From Patellaria atrata CBS 101060 (lineage: Eukaryota; Ascomycota; Dothideomycetes; Patellariales; Patellariaceae): a stretch of DNA of 64,000 nt. Positions 45,353 to 57,288 of this stretch are shown here, in pieces (the first letter of the stretch is position 1; every line of letters begins with the position of its first letter). Below the pieces are notes generated by a model, which was not told the DNA's origin, ran no database searches, and saw nothing but the letters and a program-made list of their open reading frames with translations. Location: positions 113,833-177,832 of the forward strand of contig MU006106.1 in assembly GCA_010093705.1 (NCBI GenBank), read 5' to 3'. The position numbers were made by a program, and so were the translations under genes.

Positions 45353-48300
45353 ATGTCGATGCTACCAGCCGAGGTGCATGCTGCTCTCGATCAATTACTG
45401 CAGGGTCTGCAATCTTCAGATAATACCATTCGGTCTGCGGCAGAGGAGAGTCTCAATACAGAATGGGTCGCCAACAGGCCGGAAGTACTTCTGATGGGTT
45501 TAGTGGAGCAGATACAAGCTGCGCAAGATCCAAGCGTATATATCACTCTTCATGATTGGTACCCTTTCGTCACTCTAATTCACATTCTCATTCTAGATAC
45601 GATCCTACGCTGCAGTGTTGTTCAGACGCATATCGACGAGAACTCGTAAAGAGCCAAATTCGGACACTTCGAAGGAGCAGTTTTTATGCCTTCCACAAAT
45701 CCAGAGGAACGCTATTAGGGAAAAGCTATTACCTTGTCTTGCGGGGGAGAACATCCCGAATGTCAGAAATAAAATTGGCGATGCAGTAGCGGAGATTGCT
45801 AGACAATATACAGAAGAGGGTATGTTTGAATTCTAGCTGGTCGTAAAAGTCAAATGTTAAGAGACACATTGTAGGAGAACAATGGAACGAACTACTTCAG
45901 GCGTTATTTAACGCAAGCCAGTCCCCGGAACCAGGCCAGCGCGAGACGGCTTTCCGTATATTCACTGCAACACCTGGCATAATTGAGAGGCAACACGAAG
46001 ATACAGTCAAGAGCGCTTTTTCGAACGGGTTCAAGGATAGCAACACAGCCGTATGTTTGCTAAGACCTGGTGCATCGGTGCGATTGCTAATATTCCTTTA
46101 GGTCCAACTGGCAGCTATGGAAGCCTTCGCTGAGTTCTTTAGATCTTTGCAGAAGAAGTCACAGAAGAAATACTATGAGTTGATACGCGACATCCTCAAT
46201 ATACTACCACCAATCAAGGACTCCGGGGAAAATGAGATGCTAACGAAAGCGCTAATGGCTTTGATCAATCTCGCTGAAATCGCTCCTACGATGTTTAGAC
46301 CGCTATTTAGCAGCTTAGTAGCATTTAGTGTAGGAGTTATCCAAGATAAAGAACTGGATGATTTACCCCGACAGAACGCACTAGAGCTTATGGCGACCTT
46401 CGCTGATTCTAGCCCTGCTATGTGTAAGAAGGATCCAAACTACACTAAGGATATGGTGACCCAATGTCTATCGCTCATGACTGATGTGGGTCGCGATGAC
46501 GAAGAAGCGGAAGAGTGGAATGCTTCAGAAGATGTAAGTTTTAGTACCCCTTCCCTATATACTCTCTGACAGTCCCCATAGCTTGACATCGACGAGAGCG
46601 ACATGAACCATGTTGCGGGTGAGCAATGTATGGATCGTCTCGCTAACAAGCTCGGCGGTTCAGCAATCCTGCCCCCGACCTTTACCTGGCTGCCCCGTAT
46701 GATAAATTCTTCATCATGGCGAGACAGACATGCAGCACTAATGGCTATTTCTGCCATCTCCGAGGGATGTCGGGATCTGATGATTGGAGAGTTAGACAAA
46801 GTTCTTGAACTCGTCATTCCTGTTCTTACCGATCAGCATCCGAGAGTGCGATGGGCTGGTTGCAACGCTCTTGGTCAAATGAGCACTGACTTTGCCGGGA
46901 CGATGCAGGAGAGGTATCATCAGATTGTTATACCTAGCATTATTCCGGTACTGGAGTCTCCAGAACCTCGAGTGCAAGCGCATGCTGCGGCTGCTCTCGT
47001 TAACTTCTGTGAGGAAGCTGAGAAGCAAATCCTGGAACCTTATCTCGATCAATTACTTTCGCACCTCATGAAATTGCTTTCAAGCCCGAGACGTTTCGTA
47101 CAAGAACAAGCTTTGTCGACTATTGCCACAGTTGCTGATTCCGCGGAAGCAGCGTTCTCACGGTACTACGATGCACTGATGCCAATGCTATTCAACGTTT
47201 TAAGCGGGGAGCAATCGAAAGAGTATAGGCTATTGAGAGCGAAAGCTATGGAGTGTGCTACTTTGATAGCATTAGCTGTAGGACAAGAACGCATGGGTGC
47301 AGATGCCGTTAACCTTGTACAACTGCTGGGGAACATACAGCAGGGCATCACAGACGAGGACGATCCCCAAGCGTCATACCTACTACACTGTTGGGGTCGC
47401 ATGTGTCGTGTAATGGGGCAAAATTTTGTCCCTTATCTCGCTGCTGTTATCCCACCCTTGACACAACTCGCTTCAGCAAAGGCTGATATTCAGCTACTGG
47501 ACGATGACGATCAAGTTGCACAGATAGAACAGGAAGAAGGATGGGAGCTTGTACCACTTAAGGGCAAAGTGATTGGCATCAGAACTAGTATTCTGGACGA
47601 CAAACATATGGCTATTGAGCTCATTGTCATCTATGCGCAGGTTTTGGAAGCAGCGTTCGAGCCTTATGTCGCCGAGATTCTAGAGAAGATCGCATTACCG
47701 GGTCTCGCATTCTTTTTCCACGACCCAGTCCGCGTCGCTTCCGCAAAGTGTGTACCTCAGCTCTTGAACGCATATAAGAAGGCACATGGAGGTGAATCAG
47801 ACCAATTACACCAGGTTTGGGAACGTACGATCGAACGGGTTCTCGAAGTCCTTAGCACGGAACCAGCGATCGACACACTGGCGGAGATGTACCAATGTTT
47901 TTACGAGTGTCTAGAGGTAATTGGAAAGAATTCTATGAGACCGGAGCACATGAACACATTCATTGAATCAGCCGGCAGCGTCCTTAGGGACTATCAGGAG
48001 CGCGTCCAGGCCAGACTTGAGGATGCTGCAGATAAAGAAGATGGTGAAGAGGAGTCGGAGGAGACGCTTCTGGCTATTGAGGACGACCAAACGTTGCTCT
48101 CGGACATGAACAAGGCGTATCACACCATCTTCAAGAACTGTGGTGCTGCGTTCCTTGATTACTGGGAACGTCTCCTTCCATTTTACAACGCTGCTGCCGT
48201 AAATCAGGACCCGACACAGAGGCAGTGGGCCATCTGTATCTTCGATGATGTTCTCGAGTTCTGCGGTGAACAATCCTGGAAGTATAGTCAACACATTATC

Positions 48301-48913
48301 CAGCCACTTATCGATGGCATGCGTGATGACGTTCCAGCCAACCGACAAGCGGCAGTGTACGGGGTAGGTGTTGCGGCGCATAAGGGCGGCGAAGCATGGA
48401 GTGAATTCGTCGCCGCAAGCCTACCGATGCTATTTCAGGTGACGCAACGACAGAACGCTCGAGAAGACGACGATGTCTTTGCAACTGAAAACGCGTGTGC
48501 TAGCATAGCTAAGATCCTGCATTACAACCGAAGCAAAGTGGGAGATCTGCAAGCAGTCGTGCAAGCGTGGATAGAGACTCTACCTGTCGTCAACGACGAG
48601 GAGGCGGCGCCGTACGCATATGCTTTCCTAGCACAACTCATGGAGCAGTAAGTCCACGCCTTCCTAATCCATCAATCAGATAAACTTTACTAACTATATT
48701 ACCAGACGGAATCCAGCAGTCGTAGCAAACGCAGCCCGTTGCTTCAATTACGTCGCTCTGGCCCTGGAGGCCGAGACGTTACAGGGCAATACGGCAAAGC
48801 AGATTGTAGGCGCCACCAAGACGTTTGTGCAGACAGCTGGGCTTAACGCGGCGGAGCTATTGGGGTCGCTGTCGCCTCAGACGCAAGAAATCGTGCGGAA
48901 GCACTTTGGATGA
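45353..48913 (+). CDS. PSE1: Karyopherin beta Kap121/Pse1 (importin-5 family)
   Basis: Joined exons 45353-45535, 45597-45819, 45875-46050, 46102-46533, 46582-48647 and 48706-48913, 1095 aa; yeast Pse1 is about 1090. It is an all-helical HEAT-repeat protein. N-terminal repeats include SYAAVLFRRISTRTRKEPNS and VRNKIGDAVAEIARQYTEEG; the central part has HPRVRWAGCNALGQMSTDFA and an acidic loop (DEDDPQ), and a second acidic insert lies near 48050 (EDGEEESEET). It ends VGATKTFVQTAGLNAAELLG and RKHFG. Pse1/Kap121 imports ribosomal proteins, histones and transcription factors and binds Ran-GTP. The frame is split into several ORFs by short introns; the last intron begins inside a GTAAGT that would otherwise give an early TAA stop. 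Confidence 0.95.
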
Positions 48914-49269
48914 GCTTGCAGATTTTTATCATCTTATGAAATCACGAGGGACTAATCTTAAATGCGGGATGCTTAAGTGATGATGATGGGCATGAGCGGA
49001 TGGCGTCAGATTATTTCTTTCCTTTGCCCCTGCTGGGGAGGGTGCATGTGGCTGATTTGAAAGTGTAGGGATATGTAGGCTCAGGAACATGTGCAGCTCA
49101 TTGGGCATTTTGGTGGATTTCTTGTTTGCTTCGACTGGAGGGTTTTGTTATAGAGCAAAGCGTAGTTCGACTATGGATAATTATCTTCGAGAAATTAAAT
49201 CAAAATCTCTGACCCTGGACTTGTAATCCCACAATCTATTGTTTGTTTGGTTACCTCCCGCACATAGAT
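48914..49269. other. Convergent intergenic region
   Basis: The 356 bp between the Kap121 and quinolinate phosphoribosyltransferase stop codons. Nothing beyond expected 3' UTRs. Confidence 0.5.
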
Positions 49270-50513
49270 TTATACTTCCATACTCTCGCCTTCACCCTCC
49301 CTAGGCAATACTATCTCCCCCTTCGGCACAATCTTCAATGAGAAATCCACATGATTCACCCCCTGATGGATGCTACTCGTACTCACCACATCGACATCCT
49401 CACACACATATTCCCGCGCATTGTCCTCCGTTAAGCCTCCACTCACCTCGACTAACGGGCCCCGCGCTCCCCTTCCCCACTTATCCTTCAATCTCTTCGC
49501 GCACTCCCTCACCCCTTGTCCAGTAAAATTATCTAACATCACGATATCGGCTCCGGCGGCGATCGCCTCGTCAGCATCCTCGTAGCTCTGGCATTCCACC
49601 TCCACCTTGACGCTGAATCCGCCAGCAGCCTTTGCAGCCTTCACGGCGCTGGTTATAGACCCAGCGGACCAGATGTGATTATCCTTCAGCATCGTCATCG
49701 AGGAAAGATCATGCCTGTGCGCGTCGACGCCTGCCACGAGCATGCCGTATTTTTCGACGAGGCGGAAGCCAGGGGTTGTTTTGCGCGTGCCGGCGAGGGT
49801 GGAGGTGTAGCCGGCGGCACGGAGGAGGGTCATGAGGGTGAGGGATCTATTGGAGGATGGAGTTAGTAAGATGAAGATTCAAAAGAGACGGGGAGGTGCG
49901 CTGCTGAGTGCTTGGAGAGAAGTGAGCTTACTTTGTAGCGATACCCGAGCACCGCGCGAGCGTGTTCAGGGCTACACGCTCGCCGAGGAGGAGTTTACGG
50001 ACTGGACCACGCACGGTGGCGCAATGGGTTATGGGGTCGAAGGACATGCCCTCGGGAATGTGCCATTCGACTCTGTACCCATTGAGTATCAGAACTAATA
50101 TCGGACGGGAACATAATCCGGGGGGAAAGGGGGGTGATTCGCGGTGTGGGATTTTGAGAAAAGAGGCTTCAAGATGACGGTAACGGACCTGGGATTCACA
50201 CTCACGTGCAGTCCAGCTGTCTAAACACTTCGTCGAAAAAGGGTACGCCTGCCAGTACGCCCTATTCGGCTTGTCAGGACACTTTCAGATAGTACTACGA
50301 TGAGTGTGTAGCAGGGAGTATTGAGAGGGATTTTATGTCTACCTTGCTCTTCCCTAGCAATCGTGCCTCAGCCAATTCCTCGCCCACGACGAAGCCACCA
50401 TAGTCGAAGCTTGGTGTGTCCTCCTCGAGCCATTCGGAGATCAACCGTTTGTATGTCTGTGGGAGGAGGTGGGCGACGGTGCCATGTGCGGGAGCGCCTC
50501 CTGTGATAGGCAT
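49270..50513 (-). CDS. BNA6: Quinolinate phosphoribosyltransferase (nicotinate-nucleotide pyrophosphorylase, carboxylating)
   Basis: Joined exons 50513-50343, 50261-50206, 50072-49932 and 49846-49270, 314 aa. N-terminal domain: [20 protein letters not shown] and VEWHIPEGM. The barrel domain contains the family's catalytic stretch [18 protein letters not shown], the phosphate-binding [56 protein letters not shown] with IVMLDNF, and the final [15 protein letters not shown] motif. The enzyme converts quinolinate and PRPP to nicotinate mononucleotide, the step at which de novo (kynurenine) NAD synthesis joins the salvage route. All introns are in phase. Family length is normally about 290-300, so there are no significant extensions. 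Confidence 0.96.
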
Positions 50514-51178
50514 CTTGCAAGAATTGGGGTTGATTTGAAAGGTGATACCAGTAAGTTAGTAATAGTATTGAACGACACAATGATTGAATCACTGGTCGGG
50601 GACATGAAAAGCTTCCATCCACAGGCACAATGAGGACTCCGAGTATGAACATCGGGTTGATGTCAGCGGGGCCGGTAAGCCGAGCTTAAGCGAATATCGA
50701 ACCCCTTTTCCAACCTTTCTGACAGTAAGGTACTAACTTCATTTCAACGACATAGTACAGTTTCCGACGAAGAATTTATCTATGCTGCTAATATCATAGC
50801 AATCTAAAGGCCAGTATAGGAACGTTAAGAGTTCCGGTTAAAGAGCAAGCAAAGTTCAGGAAAACAATGGTTGATTTTCCCTCAAACCGGAGCGGAAAAT
50901 CATGAAAATACTCCCTCCATTTGACACTTGACTAAGTTCACTCGATCAATGGTTAGAATAATACGGACCCATGGCGAGCGTACGAAGTAGTCTAAATCTG
51001 AAAGAAACTTCTTCATTGATAGCTATATAAGTCCTACCATTCTCCTCTCCACAGGCAGCATCGACAAGTTGGCGCGCTCCCTCGTATATCAAGCTTTAAA
51101 CAAGGTCAGTGATAAGAACTGAGACCAGAAAATAAACAGGCTCTCGACTAACAACATCAGCATACAGTATTCAAAACA
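50514..51178. other. Divergent intergenic region upstream of the quinolinate gene and the small gene
   Basis: About 660 bp with no supported gene. It contains a TAAGGTA heptamer (50726) and a TATA-like box at 51024. Confidence 0.45.
51024..51030 (+). promoter_or_regulatory. TATA-like box upstream of the small gene
   Basis: TATATAA, about 150 bp upstream of the proposed start at 51179 and followed by a CT-rich, leader-like stretch. It supports transcription to the right but is not proof. Confidence 0.3.
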
Positions 51179-51612
51179 ATGGAAGGGAAACTAATTGTAA
51201 GTCGAATCACGTACCCTACGCCACTCAGAGAAGCAGAACTGTGTGAAGAAATTCCCTGGGTTGTATAGATACCGCAAACTTTCCAAGCGCGAGGGATGTG
51301 GTAATGTGAACTGAGCGGCTATCGACATTAGAGGTTAAGTAACAAGTCAACTGACATTATTAGCATCGAGGTTGAAAACGAGGAAGAGGAGCCGTTATGC
51401 AGTGAAATTACGTACTTTGGGCTCGACCATGGAGGAATGAAAAGAACGATGGACGATGAAGCTAGGTGAGTAATGGTATGATGGGGGGATCGGCGGTGGA
51501 AGAGACGGCGATATGATTAGTATGATTCACTGACAGTATATGTCAGATAATGGGGAATCAAATAGGAGTAACATGGAAACCCAAAAGGAGGCCAAGGGGT
51601 GTCTTAGAGTAA
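51179..51612 (+). CDS. Possible new small four-exon gene, 75 aa, no known family
   Basis: Joined exons 51179-51196, 51269-51300, 51364-51465 and 51537-51612. Each junction uses GT-AG sites (GTAAGTCG to TGTATAG, GTAATGTG to ATTATTAG, GTGAGTAA to TGACAG) and each keeps phase. The result starts MEGKLIIPQTFQARGMCIEV, continues with an acidic run and SEITYFGLDHGGMKRTMDDE, and ends in a basic tail (KPKRRPRGVLE) with TAA. None of the exons is long enough to be seen as an ORF. A TATA-like box lies upstream. Composition of exon 3 is convincingly protein-like; exon 4 is less certain. No domain is recognised; an acidic middle with a basic end gives no specific hint of function. Confidence 0.4.
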
Positions 51613-52882
51613 ACCTCATGCGTATGCGTATAGAGAAAGGAGAAAAAGGATAATGAATGAGAACTCATGGTAGAATGTAAGGCTTTTGAGGATGACGGAA
51701 ATCAACACAGCAGCACAGTCCCATGGATATCAAGCGGTTCACCCTAGAGTATGGGGTAAGAGCTTTGTTCGACAGACGAATATCATTTCCGAAATGCATA
51801 CATATATTCTACATCGAGGGGTTGATATCTTCTTTTCGAGGCATATCAGTTCTACGCGACTTCTCAGACCGAGCAATTTCATATTTACGTAGAAATACAC
51901 CGGCACCATAGGTCATACAGGAAAGCGTGTTACTCCAAACACAGCAGCTTCATCTCCTACAATCGGGGGATCTTGACATATCTCTTGTCAGTGCTGTGTA
52001 CCATCCATTCCGACTTACCGAACTGACCAGAGACAGCTTCTCCAAGTTCTACGCGGAAAGGCGCTCCCCATGGGTCAGGGAAACTGTGTTCCTTTGCCAT
52101 ACGAAGGAGCACTACCTTATGTTTGTTAATATAGTACCTCCCAGGATCCTTCCCTACATCTATTAACGCTCATTCTACCGTTTGTCTCTATCTGTCCGCA
52201 CATTTCTTTTGGGATCTTCCTAATACACTCTCCCCGACGTTGAAACTGTCTGCAACCTCTTCTGAAGCCTTCTTACCACAGATAACGGATAAATGCGGGA
52301 AGATAGATCTGCTTATTAAAGGAGCAACAAAGCAGCATCAATCAATCTTTCCTGCCTACTCTAGGTTAAGGTCAGGTAATGAAACCTTGTCAACGCTCCC
52401 TTTTTCATATCTCCCTTCAACCGGGTGCTAATAGGAGCGGCTTCAGGAGCAAGTATGCAATCATACATATCATGGCGTCCTTACTGGACGGAAATAAGGC
52501 CTCACAAGGAGCACTTTCTAGTATTACATAGTCCGCATTATGACCTTTCTACCGCTCCTTATGGCCTCACAGGCATAACCTAATTCTTGCGTTTTGTTTA
52601 CCTTGATCCTGCACTTCTAATTTTCATCTACTTTGCTCGCAATGACGGGTGACTTGAGGAAAGAGTTAGAAACGACCTAAGGCCCAACCCTCCCATGTGA
52701 ACATTTACACATCACGATTAAAGCGTCAGGTAACCTAAGTATGCGTCCCAATGCGGACTCTCATTAATGATTGATGGCTAGACAGCGTATAAATACATCT
52801 CGACATAAAGAAAGGTATATGCTCCTATCCACGCTATGCACAAATTACATGACACCTTAGCGATATATATTGTCTCTCAAGC
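51613..52882. other. Intergenic, 3' flank of Vps41
   Basis: About 1.27 kb with no supported gene. Open frames (for example 51686-51911, 51927-52166) have no motif or consistent exon chain. The right end is the Vps41 3' UTR. Confidence 0.45.
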
Positions 52883-55800
52883 CTACCCTTGTTTGATACA
52901 TACGGGACAGCCTCCTTTCAGCACGTTCCGTATTAAGTGAGCATGAGCAACCTTAGCGCCAACGCTCCGACTATAGTAGCTATATTCATCCTCTGCAGCA
53001 TCTGCGAGCTGACTCTTGAGAATTCTAACCGCGGATTCTGCTGCTGGATCTTTGGACGTGGTGATGTCGAGAAGACAGGACAGGTGGTATACATGACCAC
53101 ACGCAAAGCCTACCAGTGTCTCCTTTTCTACTAATCTGTTAGATACTGCTGCTCAGCAAGATATATTCATAGACTTACCGTCGTCCATAAAGATCTTCTT
53201 GCAACCCACACAATGTCCAGGTTTGACATTCTTATCCAACTGGACGGTCTCAGGCTCCAATTCTGTAGGTGGGTCATCGTGTCCTGGACCCTCAACCGGC
53301 TCGACAAACACTTTTACGTCCCCCGGTGCCTCTTCAGGCGGATCCTGATGCATGACCTCGAACTTGACGCCACGCTTCTGTCCTTCCCGCAATCGATCCA
53401 TTCCTGTAGCGACCTCGCCGCGTAGGACTCTCGCGACACCATCGCTGATACTAAACTGAAGTTCGTACTCGCGGATCATACGATGTATCCCATCTCGTAA
53501 TCCCTCGATTTCCAGCCCTTCGGGTATTCGACGCACCAAGGTAATGGGATTAATGGCTGTGCCAACTTCCTCGAGGAGGCCGCGAATGAAGCGTGGTTTG
53601 TCCATCGAGTAGTCGAGAAGGTCATTCCAGAGGTCCGGATCATCTTGGTCTTTGGCAAAAGTTATTGCTTGGGAGACGTCTCTGAGCTTGTCAATGATGA
53701 GGAAGAGGGCTCGTTTAGTTTGGCCGGTTTTAGATAGGAGATAGCTATAATCATCAGTTTAAACTTTCAGACCTTCCAACAAGTCGTACTTACACGAGCT
53801 CGGGGATGTACTGTCGACTCTCGCAGACAGAAGATGCCTTCTCGAATGAGTAGCTTGTTGATGATTTGAGCAGGCTCATGAGGAGCTGACGATCGTACTC
53901 CGCGTACAGCTCGACAGCTAGATCGGCGAAGTCCTCGACCATCGTTCTTCCTTCTCTAGCAATTCGTTCGGCTCCGGTGCCAAATCGCTTGTCAGTGCCG
54001 AAGCCATTCCATAACTCCCGTAGGTAGAAGAAGAGAAAAGGTTGGAACGATAGCCCTTTTGCTTTCAGCTGATCTACAACGACATTCGGTCTTACTACGC
54101 CTTCATAAGCCTCATCCACTAGCAGATGGATCGCCTCAGCGCTTAGATCCTCCAACTCATTCAACGGTGCGGAGTCTAGCTGCTCTTCAGACACACGAAG
54201 AAGGACAAAACCAGGAATATCATCAGCAACAGTATCCAACAGATGAGAACTGCGGATAAGACTCATTGCAGCATCCGGATTTTGCAGCCGAATATAGCAC
54301 CTGAGAGCATCCCTAACTCGACTACTAGCTACATACAGCTTTGCAAGTGAATCGAGCAGTATTCGCCAATCTCGACCTTTCTCTCCGGCTTCAACCGTAT
54401 CTTCAGTGACATCACCGGCTTTTAGTTTCGCCTCAATCGCTGAAGTGACGCTGTTGATATCGAATAGTTCTGGATCCCATTGTTCCAGGAGGTCTCGGAG
54501 CTTCAATCGATCCCGAATGATGTAGTGTCCTAGTACAACCTCATACACCTCTGAAGGTAAAGGCGGGTGTAGTTGTTTACTGGGAATGTACGGTGTAATC
54601 TCGTCAAATTTTCCTGCTTGCGCAAAAGTCCACACCCAATGTTCCCATCTTGAGGATGTCCCCAAAACTCTTCCTGCTACCTGACCTCCCGTATTCCAAT
54701 CCTTAGCGGAGACGAGTTGTTGCACCCAAAGGTCGCCAATTCTACGTTTCTCCTTTTCTACAGCAGAGTTGTGGGCTCTGGCGCCGAGTATAGTTTCTTG
54801 TGACGTATTGTCGTCTGCAAAGAACTCGACCAAACTCCCTCCTCGCTTTGATGGGGTACTTGGCGTCGAGTCCGGTTGCTTACTCGACGGAGTGGAGATG
54901 ACTTCTGGATGGTTATCAATCAATTCCCAAGCCGCCTTATAGTTGTCGTGTTCCAGTAACCAGTTAAGATGATCTGAAGCGTCACGCTTTACTGCTAGGA
55001 TACAGTCGTACGGGCTATGCATGAATATTTTCAAACCAACATTTGCTGCAGACGGATGAGCATCTTGAATTCTTCTACTCGATATAGAGGGGACTCCCTG
55101 AGTCGAAGTGGGCCCTGGCGAAGTAATACTATCGTTGTCACCGCTGTTGGCGAAACTGATGATACTTGCTCCGGAACTAAAGATCCGTTTAGCATTCGCC
55201 CCGGCGTCCCACAAACCCCCTCCAATAGCCTCAAGTGCGTTTCGTTGTGCAGGTCCGATATCTGGAGCCGGTGGGATATAAAGGGTGCTTAGATGATAGT
55301 CTGCTGCTGACAGTGATTCAAACCTGCTCACGGTCAATGTATCAACGTCAACCTCCTCCTTGTCTTCTGAGGATAGATCAATGATTCGTAGCTGGGGCTT
55401 AATACCATTCTGTCGATGGTGTACGCCCCGTCTTGGTGTCGTCTGTGCGGTTGGTGTTATTGGTTCGTCATCGTCATCACGAGTTCTGTAAGCAAGTACG
55501 AGAAGAAGGGAAGGGGTATAGAGCGATAAACCAGAAACAATGCAATCACCAAACCGTAAACTGTGATAACAGGATTAGCTGGATCGCAGAGCAAAATCTA
55601 TTGTGGGAAACATACGAATGCACAACATCCACACTACCAACAGATCTCTCACCAACCGTCTTGCCCATACCTGCTCCTCCCATGTTTACGTGAAATACCC
55701 AAGCGCAGTCTCCCCACCCTACTACCACTTTCTCTTTCGAATCTTTTCGAACAGAACTTTTTATTGAAGATTTGTTTCCTCGATTGTATTTCTCCTGGGG

Positions 55801-57043
55801 TTCTGTAGATGCTAGGAGTAGATCTTCGTCTGCTTCTAGATTCTTGTCGTCTATCCATTCTGCTCTTGCTTTCCAAACGCCAGCCATATCTTCCCACGTA
55901 CGGCGATTGGGACGGTCAAAATGACCAATTCTTTTCCATGCTGACTCGGAATCGGCGCTTTCTAAGTAGAGGCCAGATCTCATGAACTTTATACCTTGCT
56001 CATTTACCCAAACCACATATTTGCCAGATAATGACCACTTGATAGTATTGATGGTACCCTCTCCACTGTGCAGTACGGTGTCTTTACCAGTATTAGCCCC
56101 TAAGCCGATAGATCCAAGCCAACCTGATGCAGCAGCGGCAGCACTATTGGTATTTGCATTTGCACTGACTCCCGCCTTACCCCCAGACGTCATGATGAGG
56201 TTTCCAGCTAGGCCTCCAGAAAGATATGTTCTATCATTTTTATAGTCAGGTGACAGCGCAACAGCTTGAACCGGTCTCGCAAAATTACGCAGCGTAACAT
56301 CTTTGGGATCAATGAGTGAAGAGACACATACGTGCCCATCTATCGAAGATGTTGCTATGTATATTGAATTCGACGGAGTTGTCGGAACTTGGACCTGCTT
56401 CGGAGTTCTTGGTGTTCTTGGTGAAGCGCCAGTGGTTGGGTTTGACTTTATGGAGCTTGCTTTGCTAGAAGTAGACCTAGATTCGCTCTGTAACCTTGCA
56501 ACGACTTCAGACCTTGCATTGGGGAACGGTGGAGGGAAAGGGGATATTGAGACAGCTGTCACAGAGGCTGAATGCGCATGGTAGAACCGTAAAGATTGGA
56601 AGGTCGGGATTGTAATCGCATGCTTCACATGGTCAACGGCGGAAGAGATCTCAAGTATACTTCAAGGACTCACGATGTTCCCATTATGCGTCCCAATTAT
56701 CTAAAGAAGATTGAGCAACCAATCCCCAATATCTATGCGGACTCAAGCTTACCATTTTATCCCCAGCAACCAGAAAGCTACTTGTCGCATCACCATTTCT
56801 GTAGACTGACCCCAGACTGCTTGTCAGTACTGAATATTTCAATTTCGGTTCTTCGTCCTCTTCCTCATCATCCTCCTCTTCGTCCTCCTCACTGTCTTCA
56901 GCTTCACCGAGACGCTTCGTGTCGCGTTCATGAAAGGGCATGATCGGAGGTCCAGCTATGTCTGTAGATGGGTTGTTCTCCTGCGCCCCCTCTTTTTCAT
57001 TGTTGCCATCGTTTAGCTCGGGTCCTTCCGATTCCGCGGACAT
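52883..57043 (-). CDS. VPS41: Vacuolar sorting protein Vps41 (HOPS complex)
   Basis: Joined exons 57043-56753, 56700-56674, 56622-55616, 55485-53794, 53744-53179 and 53127-52883, 1275 aa. A Glu/Asp-rich N-terminus (residues 40-65) precedes a WD40-type propeller (about 75-470): MIIGTHNGNIHAITIPTFQS and NSIYIATSSIDGHVCVSSL. The middle contains a Ser/Thr-rich insert, followed by a clathrin-heavy-chain-repeat region (about 640-1130: SPYDCILAVKRDASDHLNWL, YIPELVYLLSKTGQTKRALF). The C-terminus is a RING-H2 domain (about 1180-1275) with CVGCKKIFMDDG, FACGHVYHLSCLL and GGCPVC. Vps41 tethers AP-3 vesicles and late endosomes to the vacuole with the Rab7-like Ypt7. Exon 2 has just 27 nt. It is divergent from the RMND1-like gene (245 bp between starts). 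Confidence 0.95.
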
Positions 57044-57288
57044 GATGGACGCATTGGTTTCTCTGTAATTTTATGGTAGTGGTCTTACGACGTTGAGATC
57101 CGTAGGTTTACAGTAGCTTTGGAATTGATGACGCTAGCTGTAGCTCTCCCCGAACCCGCTTCGCGCTAGAATGGATTTAGTTCTACCTTATGGATAACTG
57201 CTACAAGTTCAATTCAATAGCTTTTATCTAGTTCTACGAAATATAGCTAGATGAAGCTGGAACAAATTGCGTACTGTCCCTATTGGCG
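57044..57288. promoter_or_regulatory. Short divergent promoter region, Vps41 and RMND1-like
   Basis: Only 245 bp separate the two outward-facing start codons, so promoter elements must be shared or overlapping. A TACCTTA heptamer lies at 57184. Confidence 0.45.
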
